Source: Parachlorella kessleri (lineage: Eukaryota > Chlorophyta > Trebouxiophyceae > Chlorellales > Chlorellaceae). From it: a stretch of DNA of 35,643 bases. The position numbers and the translations under genes were made by a program. Below, in pieces: positions 11,301-19,348 of the stretch (positions are counted from its first letter, which is position 1; each line of letters starts with the position of its first letter). The notes beneath the pieces were generated by a model that saw nothing but the letters and a program-made list of their open reading frames with translations, had not been told where the DNA came from and did no database searches. The stretch is from NCBI GenBank assembly GCA_001598975.1, contig BBXU01002685.1, forward strand, positions 1-35,643, given 5' to 3'.

Positions 11301-12854
11301 CATGGAGCCCATAGCACGATGTCTATGCTGCCCATGAGGTAAATGCAACCCCAGCCGCGGACGCGCCGGGCCATACATCTGCCTGGGATGCCTCACCTGC
11401 AGTGGAGCATCTCCCTCGTTGTCCTTAGCCATCACATCGGCCCCGGCTGCCACAAGCAGCCGTACCACCTCAGGGGTGGGACCAGCTGCCGCCCTGTGAA
11501 GCACTGTCCCGCCAGACTCATCCCTTGCGTTCAGATTGGCTCCTGCCTTCAGCAGCAGCTTGACTACAGCCAAATCCCCCTTGTAGGCTGCCCAGTGGAG
11601 TGGCGTGAGCTCATGCTGGCCACGAGCATCCACCCTACAGCCTGCCTCTAGCAAGGCTGCAACGACGTCAGCATGCCCACGAAGTGCGGCAACATGGATT
11701 GCCATGTCCCTGTCCTTGTCCGACGCCTCCACCAAAATGCCAGGGGCGGCAAGGAGCACCTGCAGGCCAAGTCACTGAGTTGTAATGTTGCACATCCACC
11801 ATGGCTCTACTCATAACAAGAGAGCGTCCCGTCCCGAGGGCCCCAAACACACCGGCGCAGCAACCGAGTTGCCAGGAACGACAGCGCGCTTTAACAGCGA
11901 GGGCGTGCAGTTGCTCAAGTAAGCAGGGCATGCTGTAGCGCTGCAACCTACTTGCCTCGAGAACTTCTAGCTTGCCAAAGCCAGCCGCCCTGTGGAGGGC
12001 AGTCTGGCCTTCGCGGCTGCGAAAGTTGATGTCCGCCCCAGCGGCAAGCAGCAGCCTGGCATTGTCCGCAAAGCCACCCTCTGCTGCCAGGAGCAAGGGT
12101 GTGACGCCAAAGCTTCCCTCTGCAGCGGGCAATGCATGTGACATTGCAGTAGCAGCAGCTGATGCCCCTCCCAACGCATCAGGCCCACGCTGTCAGCAAG
12201 GAGAAGGCAACAGCGAGTTTATGCTGCCGCCTGTCAAGGCAATCCACAGCCGCCAGCACACTTCAGGGCCAAGTCCAGCCAATCACCACCTTACTGATGC
12301 CCTTGCGAGGCTATCCACATTAGAAAGCAGAGCCAGTAACCGAGGTTGAGTGGCACCCCGTCAAAAGTTGTACACAGAGCCCGTAACAGAGGTTGAGTGG
12401 CACCCCGTCTCGTTACCAAACCCAGCGGTACCACCTTGAGTATGCCCGACCTACCTACTGGGTCCACCTCTGCACCAGCCTTGAGGAGCACCTTGATGAT
12501 ATGCGGCACATCCCTGCCAGCAGCAACATGCAGTGGGCGGATGCCTTCCTTGCCGATGCTGTTGGGGTTGATTCCTGCTGCCAGCAGCGCTGTCACCTTG
12601 GAAACATCCTCGTCCACTATGGCTGCATGCAGAGCAGTGTGGGGTCCGCCACCCTTTGAGCGGCAGGACCCTGAGCCGCTGGAACTGCTGGAACTGCTAC
12701 ACACACTGCCTTCGGGCTCTGCACTGCCACTATCGGAACACGCGGCTGGCGTGTCTCTCAAAGGTCCTGCTGGCGGCTGTGCTGTGGGTCTGGTAGCGAG
12801 GTCGCCTTGGCTGCCCTCTCGCAGCCGGCGTCTGTTCCTAAACCAGCTCAGCAT
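5368..12854 (-). CDS. Giant ankyrin-repeat protein with C-terminal RING finger, probable E3 ubiquitin ligase
   Basis: Thirteen exons: 12854-12459, 12189-11956, 11759-11397, 11073-10296, 9890-9055, 8785-8732, 8477-8166, 7778-7572, 7260-6923, 6625-6494, 6266-6179, 5943-5702 and 5400-5368. This gives about 1,337 residues once a one-base frameshift in exon 9 (7198-7204) is allowed for. After a Ser/Gly-rich N-terminus (about 90 residues) come about 33 ankyrin repeats with typical cores (TALHLAAAEGH, TPLHWAAMKG). Residues 1283-1324 form a C3HC4 RING: CLLC, PCGH, CGAC and CPVC, with ligands Cys1283, Cys1286, Cys1298, His1300, Cys1304, Cys1307, Cys1321 and Cys1324. It ends VTSSLRIYKV, as in XB3/mind-bomb-like ligases. 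Ankyrin arrays bind substrates and the RING recruits the E2 enzyme; the substrate is unknown. Intron 2 is GC-AG. An in-frame ATG at 12908 could add 18 residues. Confidence 0.92.
7198..7204 (-). other. One-base frameshift at a run of seven G in exon 9 of the ankyrin-RING gene
   Basis: Upstream of the run the frame reads LIAAGADLNAIATAIFGRP. The ankyrin frame resumes as PLFMAAGGGGLPAVEALVKA only if the run had eight bases. The ankyrin consensus is unbroken across the join and no splice sites fit, so this is either a base-call error in a homopolymer or a real disabling mutation. Confidence 0.85.
11760..11955 (-). other. GC-AG intron in the ankyrin-RING gene
   Basis: Exon 2 ends ...GAG and the intron begins GCAAGT. 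It ends CTGCAG before GTGCTCCTT. The join gives KLEVLEVLLAAPG, a perfect ankyrin helix in phase 0. The nearby GT (GTAGGT at 11951) would leave phase 1 and break the frame. GCAAGT after AG is the classical GC-AG donor context. Confidence 0.8.
12328..12409. repeat. Local tandem duplication, 35-bp unit, spacing 47 bp
   Basis: The copies at 12328-12362 and 12375-12409 share CAGAGCC/CAGAGCCC followed by GAGGTTGAGTGGCACCCCGTC, and differ at two positions. They lie within intron 1 of the ankyrin-RING gene, 50 to 131 bases inside its donor. No function is evident. Confidence 0.85.
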
Positions 12855-13456
12855 ATCCTGCAGGGGGACCAGCGTTACTGTTGCATAGAGCGGGGCGTAT
12901 TGATGCATTTAGTGCAGACAAACAGTCAGAGTAAGCGGGCTGCGCTCGCCAAAGCGCTCCTGTTCCATGCTCCAAGGCTGTCATGCAAACCTCAGTGCAC
13001 GTCCCGAAACACTGCCCCTTATCAAAGCCTCAAGGACGTGCTGTCAGAGGGTCTTACTTGCGTGGGTGAACAGCTAGCCTTATGTTTGTCCTCGAGGTCC
13101 AAGGGAAGCCTCCAAGTCCCACCTAGTAGGGGTGCTAATCAAGTTTTAAGACCTCAGGTGCCAGTTTCGGTGATTTTCAGGTTTGAAGCTTGTTCCTGTA
13201 GTACATGAGGGGGAAACTGCGCGTTGTTCCACGCGCTGAGACGCGCATGCTCTTGTCGAGCTGGCAGGGTGAGTACAGGACTGTTGTAGTTCTTCCCTGT
13301 GGATTGCTTCTTTTGTGGGCACCGGTGCATTATGACTCCTTTGACTTCACTTAGGTGTTAACCTGCTTAATAGTCCATCATTTCTTTCACTTTCCCTTTA
13401 TAAGACTGTTGCCCGATCAGTTCCCCCGTTCAGCGACACTGCACAGCTTTAAGGAC
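12855..13456. promoter_or_regulatory. Divergent promoter region between the ankyrin-RING gene and the 170-residue protein gene
   Basis: About 600 bases between the start codons of two divergent genes. It should contain both promoters and 5' untranslated regions. A CTGCAG acceptor-like site three bases before the ATG at 12854 could mean a non-coding 5' exon of the ankyrin-RING gene. No other gene is seen. Confidence 0.4.
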
Positions 13457-14146
13457 ATGCAGCAACAAGCAGCCTGTCTGCGAGGATCAAGACCTTCATA
13501 CTGCACAGGAAGGAAATGCTGGTTCCCTCCACCCTTGTCAAGAGCACCGCCTTGGCTAAACTGCGCCTCTCGCTACCGGGTGAAAGTAAGAAGCCTTCCA
13601 GGCTACACCCCAGCCTCTAGTAGCAACAATAGGAACCCGGAGACTACAGACAGACTTGACAGACCAGCAGCTGACAGCACGCAAAGACAGCCAGCGCCCC
13701 CACAAGTGAGTTTTGCAGCTGTAGGTTGGGCTGCTGTCTATGTGCTGTATTATTGGCAGAGTCACAGATGCGCACTGCCCATCTGCCGCAGTGGGAGCGA
13801 TTCATTGGCTTCATGGCAGCAGGAGACCCAAAGGAGGCCTGGCTTAGCATCAGGTGCGCAAGTGCAGGCCGTCAGAGTACTTTGCAATGCCATGCAACGC
13901 GTGCAATGTGTGTGCCTGCCCCTTGACGTGATCCAATTTGTTCTGCATCACTTGTCCTCTCGGTGCAGTGCCAGCACGCTGACCATAACATTGCCTGCGG
14001 CACTTCTGGGGTTGCTTCTGTACAACAGTCCCTGGGGCGGAGCGCCTCCCCAGCTTGTGAACGTAGCTGAAGCAGCTGCCTGGGTTGGCGCTGTGGCAGC
14101 TGCGTTGACAGAAGTGTGGAAAATACTTGAAGGCTTTCAGGGGTGA
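13457..14146 (+). CDS. Unrecognised protein with transit-peptide-like N-terminus and hydrophobic C-terminus
   Basis: Exons 13457-13705, 13768-13853 and 13969-14146 give 170 residues; phases 0 and 2 close exactly. The whole span is also one open frame by chance, but the spliced version reads better. The N-terminal 80 residues are rich in Ser, Arg, Pro and Gln with few acidic residues (MQQQAACLRGSRPSYCTGRK), like a plastid transit peptide. Exon 2 encodes RTAHLPQWERFIGFMAAGD and exon 3 starts with ASTLTITLPAALLGLLLYN. A second hydrophobic stretch (AAAWVGAVAAALTEVWKIL) and the end EGFQG follow. This suggests a small plastid membrane or membrane-associated protein. I do not recognise the family. 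An extra intron within exon 1 (GTGAAAG at about 13579) cannot be excluded. TGTAA follows at 14334. Confidence 0.6.
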   Translation: MQQQAACLRGSRPSYCTGRKCWFPPPLSRAPPWLNCASRYRVKVRSLPGYTPASSSNNRNPETTDRLDRPAADSTQRQPAPPQVSFAAVGWAAVYVLYYWQSHRCALPICRSGSDSLASWQQETQRRPGLASGAQVQAVRVLCNAMQRVQCVCLPLDVIQFVLHHLSSRCSASTLTITLPAALLGLLLYNSPWGGAPPQLVNVAEAAAWVGAVAAALTEVWKILEGFQG

Positions 14147-14333
14147 CTGCAGTGCAGCTCGTCCGCTGTTGTACCTGGCCTGGTAGGCATCACGCACACG
14201 TTGGTGAGGGGTGGCAGACCTATGGTCCTAGGGTTCATAAGATATTCAGCTACCGGTTTGGAGAGCACTTATTCTCTGCTATGGCGGCGAATATTTATGT
14301 GGCTAGCACAGGCTTGGCGGGGGTTGTGATTAC

Positions 14334-14338
14334 TGTAA
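14334..14338 (+). terminator. Candidate poly(A) signal (TGTAA) of the 170-residue protein gene
   Basis: TGTAA lies about 190 bases after the TGA at 14144-14146. Assigned from motif and position only. Confidence 0.4.
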
Positions 14339-14440
14339 GTCTCCAGCTTGTGCAAATATGTGCGTTGCTTGGTCACCACAAAGCGTTATTACTTGATCGA
14401 AGATGTCATGGAGGTCTAGATGCAACTTGAAGAAACTGCA

Positions 14441-14448
14441 GGGACAAC
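14441..14448. repeat. Left 8-bp target-site duplication of the hAT-like element
   Basis: GGGACAAC immediately precedes the left terminal inverted repeat. The identical octamer follows the right one at 15037-15044. Confidence 0.88.
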
Positions 14449-14463
14449 CATGGGGTATGCACT
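14449..14463 (+). repeat. Left terminal inverted repeat of the hAT-like element
   Basis: CATGGGGTATGCACT, identical in reverse complement to 15022-15036. Confidence 0.9.
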
Positions 14464-14681
14464 TCGGAAATTTTTGGTTGGTTTTGAGGCCCTGCTCCAA
14501 TATGCTAAATGTTTTGCTTGGGCCGCAAAGGGACTGGAAATTTTTGCTTAGGCTGCAGGCCCAGAGCTAAGAGCCTGAAAGTTTTGGTTGGCCTAAGCTT
14601 ACAGCCTGAAAAGTGCTTGCCCCTTGGACGGCAGCTTTCCCATGTTATTATGTGTGTACAATGCTCCAGATTTTCCAGCGG

Positions 14682-14700
14682 CTGGGGGCTTCGCCCCCAG
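14682..14700. repeat. GC-rich perfect hairpin inside the hAT-like element
   Basis: CTGGGGGC and GCCCCCAG form an 8-bp stem around TTC, followed by ACCCC. It lies within the transposon, near its middle. Confidence 0.8.
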
Positions 14701-14983
14701 ACCCCATTGGAGAAAAGCTATCATAGCACCATAGTATGGTGGCTTGGTGGTGGGCCACCGCCGGCGGCGACAAAACCTTATGTGAGACAAAACCAGACCA
14801 ACATACCATACCAATGTAGATGTAAATGGGTGTCTAAGCTCAATACAAGATGGGGAGAACGCAGGGATCGTGAGGGGCCCTGAAACGGCTGCCATCATGA
14901 TGATGATCACGAGACCCTTGGAAGTTTTTGCTTTGTTTTGTCAGGGCAGACTACAGCCGGAAAATTATGCTAGTTTGGACGGG

Positions 14984-15014
14984 CGGCTTAGCAAATGAAG
15001 ATTTTGCTAAGCCG
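14984..15014. repeat. Subterminal hairpin, 12-bp stem, inside the hAT-like element
   Basis: CGGCTTAGCAAA (14984-14995) pairs perfectly with TTTGCTAAGCCG (15003-15014) across a 7-base loop. It lies 22 bases from the right end of the element, a usual place for subterminal structures. Confidence 0.85.
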
Positions 15015-15021
15015 TGATAGC

Positions 15022-15036
15022 AGTGCATACCCCATG
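15022..15036 (-). repeat. Right terminal inverted repeat of the hAT-like element
   Basis: AGTGCATACCCCATG, the exact reverse complement of 14449-14463. Confidence 0.9.
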
Positions 15037-15044
15037 GGGACAAC
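15037..15044. repeat. Right 8-bp target-site duplication of the hAT-like element
   Basis: GGGACAAC, identical to 14441-14448. Confidence 0.88.
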
Positions 15045-15187
15045 AACTGCCAGTTTGCCAACCAGAGCGGGAGCGCCTTTGGGTAACGGCGTGCTGGGCA
15101 CAGATACCAAACTGATCAATCTGTCCAGTCATCAAAGCAGTATTCAGTCCAGGGCATCGGTAGAGTCAAGGTGGACTGCAGTGCCCA

Positions 15188-18100
15188 ATGATGGCGAGTC
15201 TACCTCGGACGGGCATGCAGCGACCTGTGACAAAATGCAGCAGACAGTGTCTAGGCATTACGCATGTGACAGTATCATGGGTGTCTCCACAGTCCCAAGG
15301 CAGCTTGTCGCGGCCGGCAGCACTCCTAGGCAGCTCCTTGCGACCGCTGCGATTGCCTCAGCAGCAGCAAGCAGTGAAGAGGAGCCCGATAGTTGCGTCA
15401 GCAGCGGCCGACACTGCAGGTATTTGTGCTGCATAAAAGTACTGCTATTTGTGTTCACCCTCACAGAACCATCATCACCACCACCTTATCTGGCTGCTTG
15501 CAGCGACTCCTGCCCCAGCACCTGGGGAGAAAAGTGGTGGCCTTGGCGGGACGGTGGTGCTAGGCACACTGTTTGGTCTCTGGTATCTATTCAACATTTA
15601 CTTCAACATGTGAGTACGAGGTTGCAGCACTAGTAGTGTGTCCGGCCTTTCCTACAAGCTAGGCTGCAAGCATTCTGTTGCAGGCAGTTATTGCCCTGCC
15701 TTGTCGCGAGGAGTTCGTACCCCAATTGCTGTGTTTACCTTGCCTTAAGCAGACCCTCAACGGATGGAGTGATCACCAGACACTATGCAAATGCTGTGCA
15801 GCTACAACAAGCAGGTGCTCAAGGTCTTCCCCTACCCGCTCACCTGCACAGCGCTCCAGGTGCGCCTGACAGGCCTTTCGAACCTGTCTTGCCTTTGTAT
15901 GACATGATCACGAGAGAGTGCGTGCTGCCTGTTCCTCTTGCATTGACCAGCAGTGGTACTTTGCCAGGGACGCTCTCCGCAGGGCTTCAGTGGTACTGAG
16001 TTTTGCCCCTGCTGCAGTTTGGAGTGGGCAGCACGATTGCGATATGCATGTGGTTGTTTGGCCTCCACAATCCGCCTGCTGAACTCGACACAGAGACGGT
16101 GAGGCATGGCTGATTCCCAATGGTGATTTCTTTTCCATAACCAGCACGTTGTGAGCTTTGTTCTGCGCAAGACAACTTGTTGGCCCAGCTACAATCTTTG
16201 TGGCTACTCCTAGGCAAAGTTGCTCAATATCCTTGTTGCTTATAATCACCTGCCGCAGCTGAAGAACGTGTCCCCTCTAGCTGCTGTCCACACACTGGGC
16301 AATGCGTTGACCAATGTCAGCCTGGGCAGTGTGGCCGTGTCCTTCACGCACACCATCAAGGCCATGGAGCCATTCTTCTCGGGTGAGTGGACTGTCCAGG
16401 GCGAGACAACTGTCAGGCTTGGCTGGTGTTGCTGGTGGCGGGGTGCTCTGAGCTTAGCATCTGTAGGGGGTGGGGTCCTTGTTGGCCTTGTAGCACGCTT
16501 GGCCGGTGTCGAAGGAGTCGTCAGAGCCCCTACACAGCGGCTACTTGTGTTGTTTCCTCCTAATGCGGTGACCCAAATTTGGTAATGTATTGACGTTGCG
16601 TGCTGTCGCCCACCCTCATCGCAGTGGCGCTGTCTGCGCTCTTCCTAGGAGACAAGCCCTCGCTGCCTGTACTGCTGACGCTGCTGCCCATTGTGGGAGG
16701 TGTGGGGCTGGCCTCTGTGTCCGAGGTGAGGCAGGGCATGGCGGTGCTCACTCACTGCTCCACTCCCGCTCGGTGTGTAGCTGCTGTCTGTAGTGCCAGG
16801 GTTGACTGCACAGGGCAGGCTCTTGTGGCCAGTCTGGATGTGGCCTTGGTAGCAGGAAGACTGGGGGTATGAACCTGGGTTGACCATAATGTGCAGGACA
16901 GAATGCAAAGGTACCCCAGGAATAGCTCGTCCCCGCTTTGCATGCTCTGCAGGTGACCTTCAACTGGAAGGGGTTCCTTTCGGCCATGGGCAGCAACATC
17001 ACGTTCCAGTCGCGAAATGTTCTGTCCAAGAAGTTCATGACCAAGGGTAAGCTAGTTTAGTCAGCACCGTCCTGGCCTACAGCCATGCCAAGCCTTGGAG
17101 GAATGCTTCTCAAACCTCCAGACTAGAAACTCAGATGTCTGACACATGTATGCATGCGAGTGCATAACATCCTGCCATTGGTATGGCAATGTTCCCAGTG
17201 CGGAGGATAGTCACCTGAACTTCTTATTGACATACTGAAGGACTTCACTTGCGCAATGCCAATCTACGCTAGTGGTGCAATCCCAACATGCATCCACACA
17301 CCACTATGCCCAATGCAACAGCAATGTGAGCATTATGGCTGGATCTAGCTGCAGGCAAGGGCGGTCTTGACAACATCAACCTGTTCAACGTTATCACCAT
17401 GCTGTCCTTCCTCATCCTCACACCCATTGCTATCTTGGTGGAGGGCTTCCGCTTCTCGCCACAAAGCTTCCAGGTGCGTCGCCCTGCAGTCGACCCGCTG
17501 TTGGCACTAGTTCGGACGGCAGCAGACGGTCCCTCTTAGACAGGGTGTTAGGTTCAGCCTGTCCCTTCCTCCAGGCAACTCCCAAAGCAGCGTATGTAGC
17601 GCGCGCTATGGGGTGTGTGTGGGTGGGGGGGGGGGGGGTCGTCTCTCTCTGACACGGGGGCTACGCATGGTCCCGCCCATGCACCGGCCGCGTCCATCTT
17701 GTGCTCATCGATTGTCAAGAGGCGGGTGCGCTGTCGCTGAGATCCCAACTGCACCATGCACCTGTTGTTGCTCTACCTACAGGCCTTGGGCATCACCGAC
17801 CCCAAGGCTGTGCTCTTGAAGGCGCTGCTGGCTGGAGTCTGCTTTCATGCATACCAGCAGGTCTGGGCCTGAACGTTGTGTGTGGGTCCACATCCCTCAG
17901 TTGCTTGCTCTTGTGACCCACAATGATACTCTGCACGGCAACACTGTATCTGCAGTTGGGTCGTCATGCATCTTGTGAGGAGCACAGGCTGCATGAGCTG
18001 CTTGCCTCGGCTCCCTCGTGGGCCGGCTTGAAAGCTTTGCACCATCCTGCCATGACAGTCACTAGTATCAAGGGATGCGAGAGTCAGGTAGATGCCATTT

Positions 18101-18577
18101 CACCTCTCCTGCGCTTCCATTGCCCTGCAACCGTTTCCCTGCATGGCCGTGCTACCAGCCGCCCGACGCCCGTTCCTGGCCATGCAGGTGTCCTACATGA
18201 TCCTCCAGCGGGTGAGCCCCGTCACCCACTCCATCGGCAACTGCGTCAAGCGGGTGGTGGTTATCGTGGCCTCCGTGTTCGTCTTCCAGAACCCGGTCAC
18301 CCGCCAGAATGCTGCGGGTGAGTAAGGGGCGGGGTGGCGCCTGACTAATGGTGTATTCGGGAGCCTTCTCAGGCTGTGAATTGCTTGCTGCAAATAGTCC
18401 GGCTGTGGTGCCTTCCGTGCACTTGATGCAGCCTCAGTACAAACGGCTTTTGGGGTCAGGTGCCAAGTGCTTGTCTCCTTGTGCTCCCTTGCAGGCACGG
18501 CGCTGGCACTGGCTGGTGTGTTCCTGTACTCTCAGGTCAAGCGCCTGAGCGGCAAGAAGGCAGCCAAGGCAGCGTGA
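15188..18577 (+). CDS. PPT: Plastid phosphoenolpyruvate/phosphate translocator
   Basis: Eleven exons: 15188-15419, 15504-15609, 15802-15859, 16018-16098, 16259-16382, 16625-16725, 16953-17046, 17355-17473, 17783-17860, 18188-18317 and 18495-18577, giving 401 residues; all phases close. Exon 1 is a transit peptide ending near [13 protein letters not shown]. The mature protein starts near [20 protein letters not shown] and matches the drug/metabolite-type phosphate translocator fold throughout: [57 protein letters not shown]. Lys352-Arg353 are the conserved pair that binds the substrate phosphate in this family. KKFMTKG followed by [11 protein letters not shown] fits PPT better than triose- or glucose-phosphate translocators. 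PPT exchanges phosphoenolpyruvate for phosphate across the inner envelope, feeding the shikimate and fatty acid pathways. The ATG at 15188 is used; 15215 is an in-frame alternative. The hAT-like element ends 151 bases upstream. Confidence 0.95.
17625..17638 (+). repeat. G14 homopolymer in a translocator intron
   Basis: Fourteen consecutive G after a GTGTGTGTGGGT stretch in intron 8 of the PPT gene. Its length is prone to slippage and base-call error. Confidence 0.9.
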
Positions 18578-19348
18578 TGCCTTGCTGCCCTTCTTTTCTG
18601 TACACACAGAGGTGCAGACATGCGTTGTGCCTGACGTACAGCGTTTTGCTTTCTGTTCTGCCCAGTTGCTCTCCCATTGTTGGCTACGCATGGGTTGTAA
18701 CCAGCTGCCCATGCTCAGTCGTAAGTTCGCCCCTCCAGTCTGCTTTGTCTGCAGCTTCACTAGTACTCTGGCTTTGGGTACTATTGGGTGGCTTTAGAAA
18801 GTCTCCTCTCCCTTGCCAAGAGGTAGAGGATGTCCCACCAGCTACTAAATCGCAGCAGCTGCCATCCGGCGCTAGGGCTGCCAACTTAAACACTTAGTAT
18901 GGCATGTCACCGAGTGAGTGCATGCGCACCCGGATGTCCGTTTATGTCCCATGTGGGAAAGGCTTGCGTCCTTTTTAGTTAACGCATTTGCTAACTTAGG
19001 GTGGTTTACCAAACATTTCATGGACTTGGGCACCACAGCTGCTAGCAATAGTACCTCGTACGGGCAAGCATATGCATGGCTTTGACGCTGGACTTGAAGT
19101 GTCATGCAGCAGCGGTTGAATAACACACGTAGCAAGAATCGCAGAGGCTGTGCCATGGTCATTTCTACAAAGCAAATAAAATAGAGTGGGCCATTTGCTG
19201 CAAGGATAACATCCAGCTGACAGCTGCTGGCGGCTTGTGCAGGCGAGGTGCATGCTAAGCCGGTACAAGTTGTACAGCACGATGGGAACGCCTGGACTTT
19301 CTTCAGGGACGCGCATTACGACACTCAACTAGCCAGGCAGCTGTGAAT
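18578..19348. other. Intergenic region between the translocator and the aminopeptidase
   Basis: Tandem arrangement: translocator 3' untranslated region, then the aminopeptidase promoter and leader. No additional coding exon is supported. Confidence 0.5.
18696..18700 (+). terminator. Candidate poly(A) signal (TGTAA) of the translocator gene
   Basis: TGTAA lies 119 bases after the TGA at 18575-18577, a typical distance in green algae. Confidence 0.45.

Larger units (their letters stand above)
14449..15036. mobile_element. Non-autonomous hAT-like DNA transposon (588 bp, MITE-like)
   Basis: The element begins CATGGGGTATGCACT (14449-14463) and ends with its exact reverse complement AGTGCATACCCCATG (15022-15036), a perfect 15-bp terminal inverted repeat. 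It is flanked by perfect 8-bp direct repeats, the target-site size of the hAT superfamily. No transposase frame is present, so it would need enzyme from elsewhere. Inside are imperfect copies of a T-rich motif like GGAAATTTTTGGTTGG (14466, 14536, 14577, 14920, and a weaker one near 14506), which resemble the subterminal transposase-binding repeats of hAT elements. It also carries a GC-rich hairpin at 14682-14700 and a 12-bp-stem hairpin at 14984-15014. It sits 151 bases upstream of the translocator start codon. The intact ends suggest a recent insertion. Confidence 0.88.
14147..15187. other. Intergenic region dominated by a transposon insertion
   Basis: It holds the 3' flank of the 170-residue gene, then a 588-bp hAT-like element, then about 150 bases before the translocator start codon. 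No coding exon is supported; the short frames in it are chance. Confidence 0.7.

Noticed and set aside
13355..14146. Single uninterrupted 263-codon reading of the 170-residue gene
   Set aside because: It starts at GTG, and the segments 13706-13767 and 13854-13968 begin with GT, end with AG and read poorly. The spliced model gives a better protein with closed phases.
14995..15633. 212-codon plus-strand open frame over the translocator exon 1
   Set aside because: It begins inside the transposon and uses the wrong frame. The transit peptide in the frame from 15188 joins exon 2 in phase.
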